NCBI GenBank assembly: GCA_018366035.1
Contig: JAGZIW010000004.1
Coordinates: 1-64,000 of the forward strand
Direction of reading: 5' to 3'
DNA length: 64,000 nucleotides
Source of the DNA: Butyricicoccus pullicaecorum
GTDB lineage: Bacteria; Bacillota; Clostridia; Oscillospirales; Butyricicoccaceae
The notes beneath the pieces are model-generated. The model ran no database searches. It saw nothing but the letters and a program-made list of their open reading frames with translations, and was not told the origin of the DNA. The position numbers were made by a program, and so were the translations under genes. Each line of letters starts with the position of its first letter. Positions within the stretch are counted from its first letter, which is position 1. Below are positions 40,338 through 50,131 of the stretch, piece by piece.

Positions 40338-41543
40338 TTAGGCATTTTTAATAAACGCTTGCAAGCGATCGAGACCCTTATCTATTTCTTGCATAGAGGT
40401 TGCATAACTCCAACGGATAAATCCAGATGCTGCAAATGCAGAGCAAGGAACGGTTGCAACCAGACCTTTTTCAAGGAAAAGCTGTGCAAAATCATCATCA
40501 CAGGTAATTTTGCGTCCATACATTTCCTTGCCGATAAATGATTCCATATTCATCATTACATAGAATGCGCCCTGCGGCTTAATGCAGGAAACTCCTTCGA
40601 TTGCATTCATGCGGGCAACGAGATGGTCACGACGCGCCTGAAACGCTTTGCGCATCTCCGCGATATCCTCCTGCGGGCCGTTGAGCGCCTCAATTGCAGC
40701 ATACTGTGAAACCGTACTGGGTGCCGAGGTCGAATGGCTCACATAGTTTGACATTGCCTTGATGATTTCTGCCTCTGCCGCTGCATAACCGATCCGCCAG
40801 CCCGTCATTGCATAGGATTTGGAAACACCATTTATCACAATACAGTGCCGTTTGATCTCCTCACCCAAAGAAGCGATGGAATGATATTCCAGATTGTCAT
40901 ATACAAGATTGCTGTAAATATCATCTGCTATCACATAGATGTTGTGCTTGACACACACTGCTGCAATCGCTTCCAACTCTGCCTTGGTATAGACCATACC
41001 TGTTGGGTTAGAGGGCGAGTTGAGCATAAATACCTTGGTCTTTGGTGTGATTGCGTCCTCAAGCTGCTGTGCAGTGATTTTAAAATGTGCTTCCTCTCCT
41101 GCCGCTACGATTACAGGCACAGCGCCAGCCTGTCGCACCATTTCGCTGTAAGATACCCAGTATGGTGCCGCAATCACAACCTCGTCACTCGGGTCGCAGA
41201 GCACCATCAGTGCAATATAAATGGCGTGCTTTGCGCCCGATGCCACGCAAATCTGCTCCGGCCGATAAGAGAGACCATTATCCTCCAACAAACGACGGCA
41301 GGCAGCTTTTTTGAGGTCAAGCAGTCCTGCGGCTGGTGTGTACTTTGTCCGATTGTTTTCAATCGCCATAATACCTGCTTGTTTGATATGCTCCGGCGTG
41401 GGAAAGTCTGGTTCTCCCGCACCAAACCCTACTACATCGATACCGTTTGCCTTCATATCCTTAAACATGGAATCAATTACCAATGTTGTAGATGCCTGAA
41501 TTTGCGATGCAATCTTGGAAATCGGCTTAAGCCCCTGAACCAT
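40338..41543 (-). CDS. Class I/II pyridoxal phosphate-dependent aminotransferase (aspartate aminotransferase-like)
   Basis: This 401-aa fold-type I aminotransferase shows GAGEPDFPTP and RTKYTPAAG near the N-terminus, NSPSNPTGMVY, and the PLP-binding Lys in NGVSKSYAMTGWRIGY. These match the AspC subgroup I-beta/gamma enzymes of Firmicutes, which transfer the amino group between aspartate and 2-oxoglutarate, though broader specificity is common. AAGGAGG precedes the ATG at 41543; a TTGCAA-17-TATAAT promoter lies at 41574-41602. Confidence 0.9.
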   Translation of the reverse strand: MVQGLKPISKIASQIQASTTLVIDSMFKDMKANGIDVVGFGAGEPDFPTPEHIKQAGIMAIENNRTKYTPAAGLLDLKKAACRRLLEDNGLSYRPEQICVASGAKHAIYIALMVLCDPSDEVVIAAPYWVSYSEMVRQAGAVPVIVAAGEEAHFKITAQQLEDAITPKTKVFMLNSPSNPTGMVYTKAELEAIAAVCVKHNIYVIADDIYSNLVYDNLEYHSIASLGEEIKRHCIVINGVSKSYAMTGWRIGYAAAEAEIIKAMSNYVSHSTSAPSTVSQYAAIEALNGPQEDIAEMRKAFQARRDHLVARMNAIEGVSCIKPQGAFYVMMNMESFIGKEMYGRKITCDDDFAQLFLEKGLVATVPCSAFAASGFIRWSYATSMQEIDKGLDRLQAFIKNA

Positions 41544-41573
41544 ATTTTTTGACCTCCTTAGCGTGTTATCTCT

Positions 41574-41602
41574 ATTATACGGCAAGCCTCGCATTTTTGC
41601 AA
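41574..41602 (-). promoter_or_regulatory. Promoter of the aminotransferase gene
   Basis: TTGCAA-17 bp-TATAAT on the minus strand. Confidence 0.7.
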
Positions 41603-41637
41603 GATAGCAATTCAGAAGTTGCATGCCATACAAAATA

Positions 41638-41675
41638 AAAAATCGCTCTTGCCCAAAATCGGTGCAGAGCGATTT
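41638..41675 (-). terminator. Terminator of the long DUF5685-to-thiN run
   Basis: AAATCGCTCT/AGAGCGATTT with a T-run on the minus strand, just after the thiN stop. Confidence 0.8.
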
Positions 41676-41690
41676 GTACACATATAAATT

Positions 41691-42344
41691 TTACTTATCT
41701 TTTGCACAGATAAGCAAGGCACAGCCGGATTCTATTTGAATGATTGCCTCATTTGCAGTCACTTCGTTTGAAACCGTGTACATCTGGCAGCGTTCTACGG
41801 CCGCATCTTGTACAGGATACTTTGCACCAGAAATACTTAGGCCTTGCAGCCGTCTGTCCAGCGGAATAATGGAAAAGTAGCGATATGCACTGTTCTTTGG
41901 AACACACACCCTCTCTCCAGATGCGATAAAGCGGACTAGATTTTGTGCGTCCAGTATTGTACACACACAGTTATGTGCTGCTGCATACTCACAAAGCGAG
42001 AGATTTGCAAGCAGATGATCCAGCCGCCCCCCTGTGGCACAGGCGATCCAGATCCTCGTGCAGCCCCGTTCCATGACCACCTGTAAGGCATGCATGGTAT
42101 CGGTATCGTCCTTTTCTGGAATCAGCCGAATGGTTTCGCAGTCATAATTGGGTGCAAAGCCAGAATCAAAATCTCCAACCAGCAAGTCAGGAGACACCCC
42201 AAGCGCCGGCAGATGCCGCAGTCCGGCATCTGCACAGACGATACGCACGTTGGAATGCTGTGCCAAAAATTGTTTTACATATAAAATGTCATCTTCCGGT
42301 GCACCAGATAAAATCAGCGCTTCGCTTCCTTGCCAAGTTTCCAT
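41691..42344 (-). CDS. thiN: Thiamine pyrophosphokinase
   Basis: The enzyme converts thiamine and ATP to thiamine pyrophosphate. The 217-aa protein has VCADAGLRHL, DLLVGDFDS, the charged EKDDTDTMHAL and GATGGRLDH-like (CATGGRLDH) stretches of the TPK family. It overlaps the rsgA 3' end by 31 bp, a pairing common in Firmicutes. No TPP riboswitch was seen nearby. Confidence 0.92.
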   Translation of the reverse strand: METWQGSEALILSGAPEDDILYVKQFLAQHSNVRIVCADAGLRHLPALGVSPDLLVGDFDSGFAPNYDCETIRLIPEKDDTDTMHALQVVMERGCTRIWIACATGGRLDHLLANLSLCEYAAAHNCVCTILDAQNLVRFIASGERVCVPKNSAYRYFSIIPLDRRLQGLSISGAKYPVQDAAVERCQMYTVSNEVTANEAIIQIESGCALLICAKDK

Positions 42345-43207
42345 TCTTTCAAGTCCTTTACACTTTCATAGAGCTTTACATAGCTGTCATGACGGGAAAC
42401 CGAGATCTCTCCCGCCTGTACAGCGGCGATGATCGCACAGTCCTTCTCCTTTACATGAGCGCAGCCGGTAAAGCGGCACTGTCCCAGATAAGGTGTAAAC
42501 TCACGGAAGGTGTATTGCAGCGCGTCTGCCAACACGAGATCCATCTGCTCGGTATCAAACGAGGAAAATCCCGGGGTGTCTGCAATGTATCCGCCGCCCT
42601 CGCAGGGAACCAGCTCCACATGCCGCGTTGTATGCTTGCCGCGTCCAATCCGTTCCGAAATCCCTCCGGTCTGTGCAGCAAATTCCGGAACCAGTTGATT
42701 GAGCAGACTGGATTTTCCGACGCCGGAATTGCCCGCAAAAGCAGCTGCCTTGCCATATAGAAACTGCCGCACTGCATCGATGCCCTCACCAGTCACGGTG
42801 CTGACCCGAAATACAGGAATCTTTGCATTTTGATAGATCGCATACAGCGTATCATTGGGATTCAAATCGGTTTTATTGAGGATCACACATGGCTCTATAT
42901 TTTTATTTTCTGCAATCGCAATCACCTTATCAATTAAAAACGGATCGGTTTTTGGCTGTGCCTCGGTTGCAACGATAACCACAAGATCGAGGTTTGCAAC
43001 CGCAGGACGGATCAGACTGTTCCGGCGCTCAAAAATTTCCAGCAGATACCCCGTCCCATCTGCCTGCTCTGCAAGCTCTACCAAATCACCTACCATTGGT
43101 TTTCCAACCGTCTTGCGAAATTTTCCACGTGCCTTACAGCTTACAATGCCGTCCGGAGTATCTACATAGTAGAATCCCCCGATTCCCTTTAGAATACGTC
43201 CCTTCAT
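42314..43207 (-). CDS. rsgA: Ribosome small subunit-dependent GTPase A
   Basis: RsgA checks late 30S ribosome assembly. The 297-aa circularly permuted GTPase has an N-terminal OB fold, NKTD (111-114, G4) preceding GNSGVGKSS (159-167, G1) and DTPGFSSFD (G3), and a C-terminal zinc site CRFTGCAHVKEKDC. The start at 43207 (MKGRILKG) lies 4 bp after the prkC stop; an upstream in-frame ATG would overlap prkC. Confidence 0.94.
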   Translation of the reverse strand: MKGRILKGIGGFYYVDTPDGIVSCKARGKFRKTVGKPMVGDLVELAEQADGTGYLLEIFERRNSLIRPAVANLDLVVIVATEAQPKTDPFLIDKVIAIAENKNIEPCVILNKTDLNPNDTLYAIYQNAKIPVFRVSTVTGEGIDAVRQFLYGKAAAFAGNSGVGKSSLLNQLVPEFAAQTGGISERIGRGKHTTRHVELVPCEGGGYIADTPGFSSFDTEQMDLVLADALQYTFREFTPYLGQCRFTGCAHVKEKDCAIIAAVQAGEISVSRHDSYVKLYESVKDLKEWKLGKEAKR

Positions 43208-43211
43208 GGCA

Positions 43212-45323
43212 TCACGACTCTGGGAAAGTGACACGCTTGGCTTCGTGCACTCCGTTGACGTAGACATCTACGGTCTGGGTGGTACCCGCAGGCCCTGTAA
43301 TGGAAATATTTACCGGATTTCCATTTGCAGGGTCATACTCTTTGAGCGCCGAAACCAACGCACCATTCATTTCCACTGACACATTGGATTTGATATTGGT
43401 CGGAATATCTACGGTGATGGTCGCAGTTGTCTCCTTATTTGCAGGCGGGTTGTTTTCTTCTGGCTGGGTTGGGCGTCCGCTCAGCTCCGGATCACCCGTG
43501 GGCGGTGTATCCGGCTCCGGTGCCGGCTCCTGTACCGGTTCCTTGACCGGACCGTTGGAGACATAAATCATGATTTCTGTTCCTACCTTTACAGATACAT
43601 CTGCATCAACCGACTGCTTAAAGACCTGTCCTTCAGGATAATCGTTGTTATTTTCACGGGTAGAGCTGACGGTCAGATGACTTTTGGTCAATACTGCTTT
43701 TGCGTCCTCGTAATTTTTTCCTACGACATTGGGAACAGGAACCTCCATATTTTCAGCCCCATCGCTGACAATCAAAACAATATGATCGCCCTCACGGAAT
43801 TCAGAATCAATTTCCGGCTCAGTGCGGATCACCTTATCCTTTTCGATCTCCAGACTTGCCTCGCGCTCTACTTGAACCAACAGTCCAAGGTCTTTGAGTT
43901 CATTTTCCACATACTGATAGTTTGCGCCAATAAAGGTTGGATTGATTTCCAAAATCTGACTTTCCGGTTCTTCCTCTTTCTTTTCACAAACCACAACGGT
44001 AATGGTACTGCCCTTTTCTACCTTAGTTCCCTCTTTGGGGTCTTGCTCGAGAATCTCACCCTCCTGACCGGACAAGCTCTCCCGACGTGCACCCTCTACA
44101 ATTTTGAACTCTCCAATATATTGGTTGAGCGCATCTGTATACTGCATACCCACAAGACTTGGTGCTTCGAGCTTTTTATCTCCAAACAGGCTGCCTGCAC
44201 GCATCATAAAGGCAGCAACGCCAACTGCAATCACCACAAAAATGGTAACTGCAATACCAACCATAGCTGCCGGTGAGTCGGTCAATTTCCGTTTTTTCCG
44301 TTTTCGGCTCTTGTAGCGCGAATCCTCGTCTTCCGGCTCATACTCCTCCTCTGGATAGTCCTCCTGTTCATCATAAGGTTCATAATCGTCCTGCACCGCA
44401 CTGCTCACCCGTGGCATAGCAACTGTTTCGTCTGTCATCGGTCGTGACGGCTGCTGCGGCTGTTCGAGCAGCCCTTTCCAAAACCGCGCGGTCGGCTGCT
44501 TCTTGAGTGTCTCCAAATCATTATAGATCTCTGTCGCGGAACCATATCGCTGCGACAGATCCGGACACATGGCATGCATGACGATATCGTCCATGCCGCG
44601 CGGTGTTCCTGCTACCACCTCACTTGGCAGCGGCGCCTGTGCCTTGATATGCTTCATAACAATGGCAAGCGGCGTATCTCCGTCAAACGGCACACCACCT
44701 GTCAGCATTTCATACATGACAACGCCCAGGGAGTAGAGATCTGCACGATGATCGATACGGGAACTCTGTGCCTGTTCAGGTGAAATATAGTGTACGGAAC
44801 CAATTGCCTCCTGAATGACTCTTGTTTCCTGATTCTGTTCAAAGCGCGCAATGCCAAAATCTGTCACCTTGACGGTTCCATCACGCAGTAAAATGATATT
44901 GTGCGGCTTAATGTCCTGATGAATCACGCCATGACTGTGTACATAGGCAAGCGCCTTGGAAATCTGCTGTGCAAAAAACAGGGTTTCCTGCCAAGACAAA
45001 CGCCCTTTACGCAGCAGGTAATCCTTGAGCGTAATTCCCTCTATCAGCTCCATTACAATATATTGCATGTGGCTGCTTGGCGGGGACACATCAAAAACCT
45101 GAACTATATTGTTGTGCGAAAGCTGTGCAGCAGCCTGTGACTCGTTGCGGAAGCGTCTGCGAAATTCTTCGTCATTCGTGAATTCGTCCTTCATAATCTT
45201 AATGGCAACAAAGCGATTGAGAATACGATCCCTCGCTCTATACACCACAGCCATGCCGCCAACGCCTAAGATTTCCACGAGTTCATAACGGCTATCGAGC
45301 AGCTTTCCTATGTATCTATCCAT
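43212..45323 (-). CDS. prkC: Membrane Ser/Thr kinase with PASTA domains
   Basis: PASTA kinases sense muropeptides or lipid II and phosphorylate cell-wall, division and spore-germination targets. This 703-aa protein has an N-terminal kinase domain (Lys42 in VAIK, HQDIKPHN at 135-142, DFG at 155-157), a charged linker, one transmembrane helix near 355-375, three PASTA repeats (about 380-600), and a Pro/Glu-rich C-terminus. HQD replaces the more usual HRD in the catalytic loop. Its ATG overlaps the stp end. Pairing with the phosphatase, and the rlmN/rsgA neighbours, match the usual Firmicute order. Confidence 0.96.
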   Translation of the reverse strand: MDRYIGKLLDSRYELVEILGVGGMAVVYRARDRILNRFVAIKIMKDEFTNDEEFRRRFRNESQAAAQLSHNNIVQVFDVSPPSSHMQYIVMELIEGITLKDYLLRKGRLSWQETLFFAQQISKALAYVHSHGVIHQDIKPHNIILLRDGTVKVTDFGIARFEQNQETRVIQEAIGSVHYISPEQAQSSRIDHRADLYSLGVVMYEMLTGGVPFDGDTPLAIVMKHIKAQAPLPSEVVAGTPRGMDDIVMHAMCPDLSQRYGSATEIYNDLETLKKQPTARFWKGLLEQPQQPSRPMTDETVAMPRVSSAVQDDYEPYDEQEDYPEEEYEPEDEDSRYKSRKRKKRKLTDSPAAMVGIAVTIFVVIAVGVAAFMMRAGSLFGDKKLEAPSLVGMQYTDALNQYIGEFKIVEGARRESLSGQEGEILEQDPKEGTKVEKGSTITVVVCEKKEEEPESQILEINPTFIGANYQYVENELKDLGLLVQVEREASLEIEKDKVIRTEPEIDSEFREGDHIVLIVSDGAENMEVPVPNVVGKNYEDAKAVLTKSHLTVSSTRENNNDYPEGQVFKQSVDADVSVKVGTEIMIYVSNGPVKEPVQEPAPEPDTPPTGDPELSGRPTQPEENNPPANKETTATITVDIPTNIKSNVSVEMNGALVSALKEYDPANGNPVNISITGPAGTTQTVDVYVNGVHEAKRVTFPES

Positions 45324-46080
45324 TTTCAGCTTCTCCTTGCTTCATAATGCCTGCACCTGTGAGTAGAACGGCTGTGATATTATCAGTCCCGCCATTTGCA
45401 CAGGCTGCGGCGATCAGATGATCGACCGCTTCCTCTAACGAACTGGCTGCGTTCACCAAGGATACAATTTCATCGTCCTCCAGCATACCGGTAAGACCGT
45501 CTGTACAGAGCAGCAATAAATCGGTCGGGGCAAGTTCTCCCTCAAAAATATCTGCCTCAACAAATTCGTCTACGCCGACAGCGCGTGTAATTAAGTTGCG
45601 GTTGGGGTGGTTTCTTGCTTCCTCCGCAGTCAGCCGTCCCTTACGGAACAGTTCCTGTACATAAGAGTGGTCCAGCGTCAGCTGTGTAATTTCATCTCCG
45701 CGGATTCGATAGGCGCGGCTGTCCCCAATGTTGATGAGCACTGTATGACGGTTGTGAATCACAGCTGCTACCATGGTTGTACCCATGCCCTCAAATTCAG
45801 GACTGCTGATAGACTCCTTAAAAACCGCTTCGTTCGCCCGATCGACCGCAACGCGCAGAGCACGGATCGACGGACTGGGTGTATTCTCGAACAGTTCATC
45901 GACACGGTCTGCAAAGGTATTCGCTGCAATCGTTGAAGCAATATTGCCCGCTGCTGCACCGCCCATGCCATCGCACACCACCAAAAGTGCGGAATCCTGT
46001 TCGTCATGCAAGCGTGTTAAAAAAGTATCCTGATTATTTTTTCGTACCATACCCTGATGGGTTTTTCCTGCCACAATCAT
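45316..46080 (-). CDS. prpC: PP2C-type Ser/Thr phosphatase (Stp1/PrpC)
   Basis: This 254-aa metal-dependent phosphatase opposes PrkC. It has the PP2C motifs RKNNQDTF, VVCDGMGGAAAG, NIGDSRAYRI, LLLCTDGLTGMLEDDE and GGTDNITAV in order. It overlaps rlmN upstream (ATGA) and prkC downstream by 8 bp, so it is tightly coupled with its kinase. Confidence 0.96.
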   Translation of the reverse strand: MIVAGKTHQGMVRKNNQDTFLTRLHDEQDSALLVVCDGMGGAAAGNIASTIAANTFADRVDELFENTPSPSIRALRVAVDRANEAVFKESISSPEFEGMGTTMVAAVIHNRHTVLINIGDSRAYRIRGDEITQLTLDHSYVQELFRKGRLTAEEARNHPNRNLITRAVGVDEFVEADIFEGELAPTDLLLLCTDGLTGMLEDDEIVSLVNAASSLEEAVDHLIAAACANGGTDNITAVLLTGAGIMKQGEAENG

Positions 46081-47135
46081 ACTGTTTCACCTTCTTCGAG
46101 GGTTCTGCGGCGAAGCTGTCCACATGCTGCGTCAATGTCAGGTCCCAACCTTCTGCGAACCGTTGCCGTAACACCGTGCCGCGCAAGTGCCTGCTGGAAC
46201 CTGCGCACTGCCTCACGGCTGCTGGGCTGCAAAGGACTTTCCTTCACCGGATTTAACGGAATAAGGTTGACATGGGCGGGTCTGCCGCGCAGCAGTGCCG
46301 CGAGCTTTTCCGCCTGCCAAATGCGATCTGTTTTGTCACGTGCCATCATATATTCATAGGAAATACGTCTTCCAGTGGTATCAAAATAATAGTTGCAAGC
46401 CTCCATGAGCCGCGCAACCGGATAGCGTTTATCTACCGGCATGATGCTGACACGACTCTCATCATCTGGCGCATGCAGCGAAATCGACAATGTGATCTGT
46501 AATTTTTCCTTCGCCAAGCGCTCGATTTGGTCAGCAAGACCGCTGGTAGAAAGCGAAATGTGCCGCTGTCCGATTTGAATGCCCTCGGGACAAGAGACCA
46601 GATGCAAAAATCGCAGTACATTGTCATAGTTGTCGAGCGGCTCTCCCGTTCCCATCAGCACAATATTGCTGATTTGTTCGCCCGATTCTTTTTGGATAAA
46701 TAAGACTTCGTCCAATATCTCACCGGCATGCAGGTGGCGCTTTAGCCCGCAAAGACCAGATGCACAAAACTTGCAGCCCATGCGGCACCCTACCTGCGTG
46801 GATACACAGACCGTGTTTCCATGCTCATATTTCATGAGTACACTTTCTACGCAGTCACCGTCCTGCATCTGCCATAAATACTTGCGTGTTCCATCTACCT
46901 GCGAAACCTGCTTGCGAACACAGACCGGAACCGTCAAGATAAAGCGCTCCGCAAGTCGGGCACGCAGCTGCTTTGACAGATTTGTCATTTCATCAAACGA
47001 AGTAACTGGCTCATGCAGCCAGCGAAAAATCTGACCTGCACGAAAGGGCTTTTCCCCCATCGCGCGAAGCTCCTCTTTCAGCTCGTCTATCGTCAGATCT
47101 TTAATTTCTTTTTTTTTGAGCACGCTCTCGCTCAT
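46077..47135 (-). CDS. rlmN: 23S rRNA A2503 / tRNA A37 C2-methyltransferase
   Basis: RlmN is a radical-SAM methyltransferase acting on adenine C2. The 352-aa protein has the cluster motif CRMGCKFC (about 116-123), the GTGEPLDNYDNV segment, and a Cys near the C-terminus (DIDAACGQLR) expected for the methyl-carrying residue. GAGGAG precedes the ATG, which overlaps the rsmB stop. Confidence 0.96.
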   Translation of the reverse strand: MSESVLKKKEIKDLTIDELKEELRAMGEKPFRAGQIFRWLHEPVTSFDEMTNLSKQLRARLAERFILTVPVCVRKQVSQVDGTRKYLWQMQDGDCVESVLMKYEHGNTVCVSTQVGCRMGCKFCASGLCGLKRHLHAGEILDEVLFIQKESGEQISNIVLMGTGEPLDNYDNVLRFLHLVSCPEGIQIGQRHISLSTSGLADQIERLAKEKLQITLSISLHAPDDESRVSIMPVDKRYPVARLMEACNYYFDTTGRRISYEYMMARDKTDRIWQAEKLAALLRGRPAHVNLIPLNPVKESPLQPSSREAVRRFQQALARHGVTATVRRRLGPDIDAACGQLRRRTLEEGETV

Positions 47136-48481
47136 AGCTTTCTCCTCAGTTTTGCAATAAAGAATCCGTCTGTACCATGAACCGAGGGCAGCAGCGTAAT
47201 CATTCCACTGTCTGCTGTCCCAAAGACCTGATGCACAATCGGCACCGTTTCAAACTCCGAATGTGCCTGTAAAAAGGCTCGAATAACACTCTCATTCTCC
47301 CGTTCCAAGATGGTACAGGTCGAATACACCAGCGTACCGCCCGCCTTTACATACTGTGCACAGTTTTTCAAAATTTGTATCTGGATTTCGGGCAGTGCCT
47401 GCGTTTCCTGTGCGTCCTTGTAACGAATCTCCGGTTTTTTCCGAATAATACCCATTCCCGAACAGGGTACATCGCACAGGACAAAATCCGCTTCCTCCAT
47501 CCAGCCCTCGCGCAGCTCTGCGGCGTCCTGCAAGCTGGTTTGTATGATAGACAGCCCCAGCCGCTCTGCGCCCTGCTGAATCTTTTCCAGCTTGTGCGGA
47601 TAGATATCGCAGGCAAAGATTTTGCCCTGATTGTTCATGCGCTCGGCTATGTAAAAGGTCTTTCCGCCCGGTGCAGCACAGCAGTCGATCACAAAGGCGT
47701 TCGGCTTTGGGTCTAACACCTCCACACAGACTGCGCTTGCCGTATCCTGAATGGTAACTGCCCCCTCCCGAAACAGAGGGTGCGCAGCAATATCCCCGCT
47801 GTCTGCCAAGAGCATAGCCTCTGCCTTATCATGCAGGTGTACGGAAAAGCCCTCAGCGGTCAGCTGACGATAAACTGCGTCCCGCTCTGCCTTTCGTCGG
47901 TTAACACGGATAGAAACCGGTGCAATTTCATTGTTTGCTGCTAAAATAGCTGCCGTTTCCTTCTGTCCATATTGGCTGCTCAGCAGGCGCACCAGCCATT
48001 CTGGGTGGCTGTATCTGAGGCTGTAAAAGCTTTCCTTGTCCGGACAGTCGAGCCGCGGCAAAGTACCTTCTTGTACAGCAAGTGCAATGGCACGCAGGAT
48101 TCCATTTGCAAATCCAATGGTACGTTCTGTGCTGTGCGCATAGTGCCGAATCAGCCCTACGGTTTCACTGACCGCTGCGTGGGCAGGGATCCGGTCACTC
48201 AGCACAAGCTGGTAAATGCCCAGCTGCAAACAAATCTTTACACGCGGCTGAATCTTGTTTAGCCGTACACGGGAAAACTGGCGCAGATACCAATCACAAA
48301 GCATTTCATTCTGTATCACACCATAGGCAAGCCTTGTGGCAAGTGCGCGATCCTTTGGATTTAACCCTGCACGCTCCAGATAATGATGCAGCGCTCCGTC
48401 CGACCACGCGCCTTCTTCCTCCATGGAAAACAGAGTAAACGCCGCAACCTCTCGCGCGGTTGTCGGTCTTTTTTTAATCAT
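47132..48481 (-). CDS. rsmB: 16S rRNA m5C967 methyltransferase
   Basis: This 449-aa protein has an N-terminal NusB-like domain (TAREVAAFTLFSMEEEGAWS onward) and a Rossmann methyltransferase domain with VIDCCAAPGGKT, a DVPCSGMG motif and YSTCTI, the two catalytic cysteines. The start at 48481 has GGAGGAAAAC upstream; longer readings would overlap the peptidase gene by 180 bp. Confidence 0.95.
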   Translation of the reverse strand: MIKKRPTTAREVAAFTLFSMEEEGAWSDGALHHYLERAGLNPKDRALATRLAYGVIQNEMLCDWYLRQFSRVRLNKIQPRVKICLQLGIYQLVLSDRIPAHAAVSETVGLIRHYAHSTERTIGFANGILRAIALAVQEGTLPRLDCPDKESFYSLRYSHPEWLVRLLSSQYGQKETAAILAANNEIAPVSIRVNRRKAERDAVYRQLTAEGFSVHLHDKAEAMLLADSGDIAAHPLFREGAVTIQDTASAVCVEVLDPKPNAFVIDCCAAPGGKTFYIAERMNNQGKIFACDIYPHKLEKIQQGAERLGLSIIQTSLQDAAELREGWMEEADFVLCDVPCSGMGIIRKKPEIRYKDAQETQALPEIQIQILKNCAQYVKAGGTLVYSTCTILERENESVIRAFLQAHSEFETVPIVHQVFGTADSGMITLLPSVHGTDGFFIAKLRRKL

Positions 48482-49175
48482 CTCGTTTTCCTCCAAACAG
48501 AATGAGCAGACGCAGCAGCTGCGCAAAAGAAACCGCCAGCGCCGCAACATAGGTGAGCGCTGCCGCACGCAGTGTCTTGCGTGCCATGGGATATTCGTCA
48601 TCATAGAGCAGTCCGCCCTGCTCAATGGCAGACAGTGCACGACTGGAGGCATTCACCTCCACAGGCAGCGTGATAAGCTGGAATAGGGTGGACAAACCAA
48701 ACAGGGCAATCCCCAAAAGCGCCAGCTTTTCAAAATTCAGAATCAGTCCCAAAATCAAAAGCGGCATGGAAAACGCCGAGCCAATATTGGTCAGCGGAAT
48801 AATCGCCGCACGCAGATGGATCAGCGCATACCCTTTTGCATACTGCACCGCGTGCCCCGCTTCATGACAAGCGACACCAATAGATGCCACCGAAGCAGAA
48901 TTGTACACGCTGCTTGACAGCCGAATCACATTCGAGCGAGGGTCATAATGATCTGTCAGGTGTCCAGAGGTTTCCTCAATGCGCACGCCGGAAACGCCGT
49001 TCTGACGCAGTACCATGCTTGCCGCCTGCGCACCCGTGATTCTGCGCCGTGAATAGACGGACTGGTATTTGTTAAAGGTTGCATTGACATGATGCTGTGC
49101 CCACATTGCGAGTATGACACATGGAAGAACCAGAACCAAATATGTCCAGTCAAATCCATAATAGTATCCAAACAT
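48474..49175 (-). CDS. Membrane zinc metallopeptidase (YugP/DUF2268-like Zn_peptidase_2)
   Basis: This 233-aa membrane protein has an N-terminal helix (12-27), the zinc motif HEAGH at 104-108 in IGVACHEAGHAVQYA, and two to three C-terminal helices with NASSRALSAIEQGG between them. This is the YugP-type family found next to rsmB/fmt in many Firmicutes. The substrate is unknown. AGGAGG precedes the ATG. Confidence 0.88.
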   Translation of the reverse strand: MFGYYYGFDWTYLVLVLPCVILAMWAQHHVNATFNKYQSVYSRRRITGAQAASMVLRQNGVSGVRIEETSGHLTDHYDPRSNVIRLSSSVYNSASVASIGVACHEAGHAVQYAKGYALIHLRAAIIPLTNIGSAFSMPLLILGLILNFEKLALLGIALFGLSTLFQLITLPVEVNASSRALSAIEQGGLLYDDEYPMARKTLRAAALTYVAALAVSFAQLLRLLILFGGKRDD

Positions 49176-49201
49176 TCACAAAACCTCCTATTATGCCTGC
49201 A

Positions 49202-50131
49202 TCAGTCTCCCAGCTTGGTACCGAGTGCAATCTGATGCCCGCGCAGATAATCCTTTGCCGCCATACGCTTGCCGCCAACCATCTGTAATTCCATGATGCG
49301 AAGAGCGCCCTCTCCGCAGGCAACGAGCAGACCCTTTTTGGTATCTGCTTCCAGAACAGTCCCTGCTGCACCAGAAGCCTGCTCGGGCATCGCCGCAAAC
49401 AGCTTCATACGTGCACCCTCCAGCGTTGTCAGTGCCACCGGCCACGGATTGAGTCCACGAATCAGACAATCGATTTCATGGGCGGACTTTGACCAGTCAA
49501 CAACTGCCATTTCTTTATCCAGCATAGACGCATAGGTTGCCTGTGTGTCATCTTGCGGAGTGCCCACAAGCTTTCCGGCTTCGAGCTGCGGCAGAGTATC
49601 CCGCAATACGTCTGCACCCAAATGGGAAAGCCTGTCAAACAGCTCTCCTGCGGTCTCCCGTGCCCCAATTTCGGTGCGCTCCATGAGCAGGATATCTCCG
49701 GTATCCAGTCCCTCTGCCATCTTCATGGTGGCAACACCGGCAAACCGATCGCCCGCAATGACCGACCACTGAATGGGGGCGGCGCCACGCCAACGCGGCA
49801 AAAGAGAGCCATGTACGTTCACACAGCCCATGCTTGGGAACTCCAGTACATATTTGGGCAGGATTTTTCCATATGCCACCACAACAATCAAATCCGGCTG
49901 GGTTTGCTGCAGCAGCGGCATGAGCGCCTCATCTTTCAGCGAATCCGGCTGATATACCGGAATCCCATGTGCCTGTGCCAGCGTTTTGACAGGCGGCGGG
50001 GTCAAAATCTGCTTTCGTCCCTGCGGCTTATCCGGCTGTGTCACCACGCCCACCAGCGCATGCGTACTGTCTATCAGCATTTGCAGCGATGGCACGGCGA
50101 AGTCCGGTGTTCCCATAAATAAGATTTTCAT
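49202..50131 (-). CDS. fmt: Methionyl-tRNA formyltransferase
   Basis: Fmt formylates initiator Met-tRNA using 10-formyl-THF. The 309-aa protein begins MKILFMGTPDFAVPSLQ and has the formyl-transfer motif HGSLLPRWRGAAPIQ (about 110-124, with Asn/His/Asp residues) and an OB-fold C-terminal domain. It overlaps def by 4 bp. Confidence 0.97.
   Translation of the reverse strand: MKILFMGTPDFAVPSLQMLIDSTHALVGVVTQPDKPQGRKQILTPPPVKTLAQAHGIPVYQPDSLKDEALMPLLQQTQPDLIVVVAYGKILPKYVLEFPSMGCVNVHGSLLPRWRGAAPIQWSVIAGDRFAGVATMKMAEGLDTGDILLMERTEIGARETAGELFDRLSHLGADVLRDTLPQLEAGKLVGTPQDDTQATYASMLDKEMAVVDWSKSAHEIDCLIRGLNPWPVALTTLEGARMKLFAAMPEQASGAAGTVLEADTKKGLLVACGEGALRIMELQMVGGKRMAAKDYLRGHQIALGTKLGD

Noticed and set aside
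41544..42360. A TPP riboswitch linked to the thiamine pyrophosphokinase gene
   Set aside because: The gene starts inside rsgA within a long run and no thi-box-like sequence (CTGAGA, GGGTGC pair) was seen upstream.
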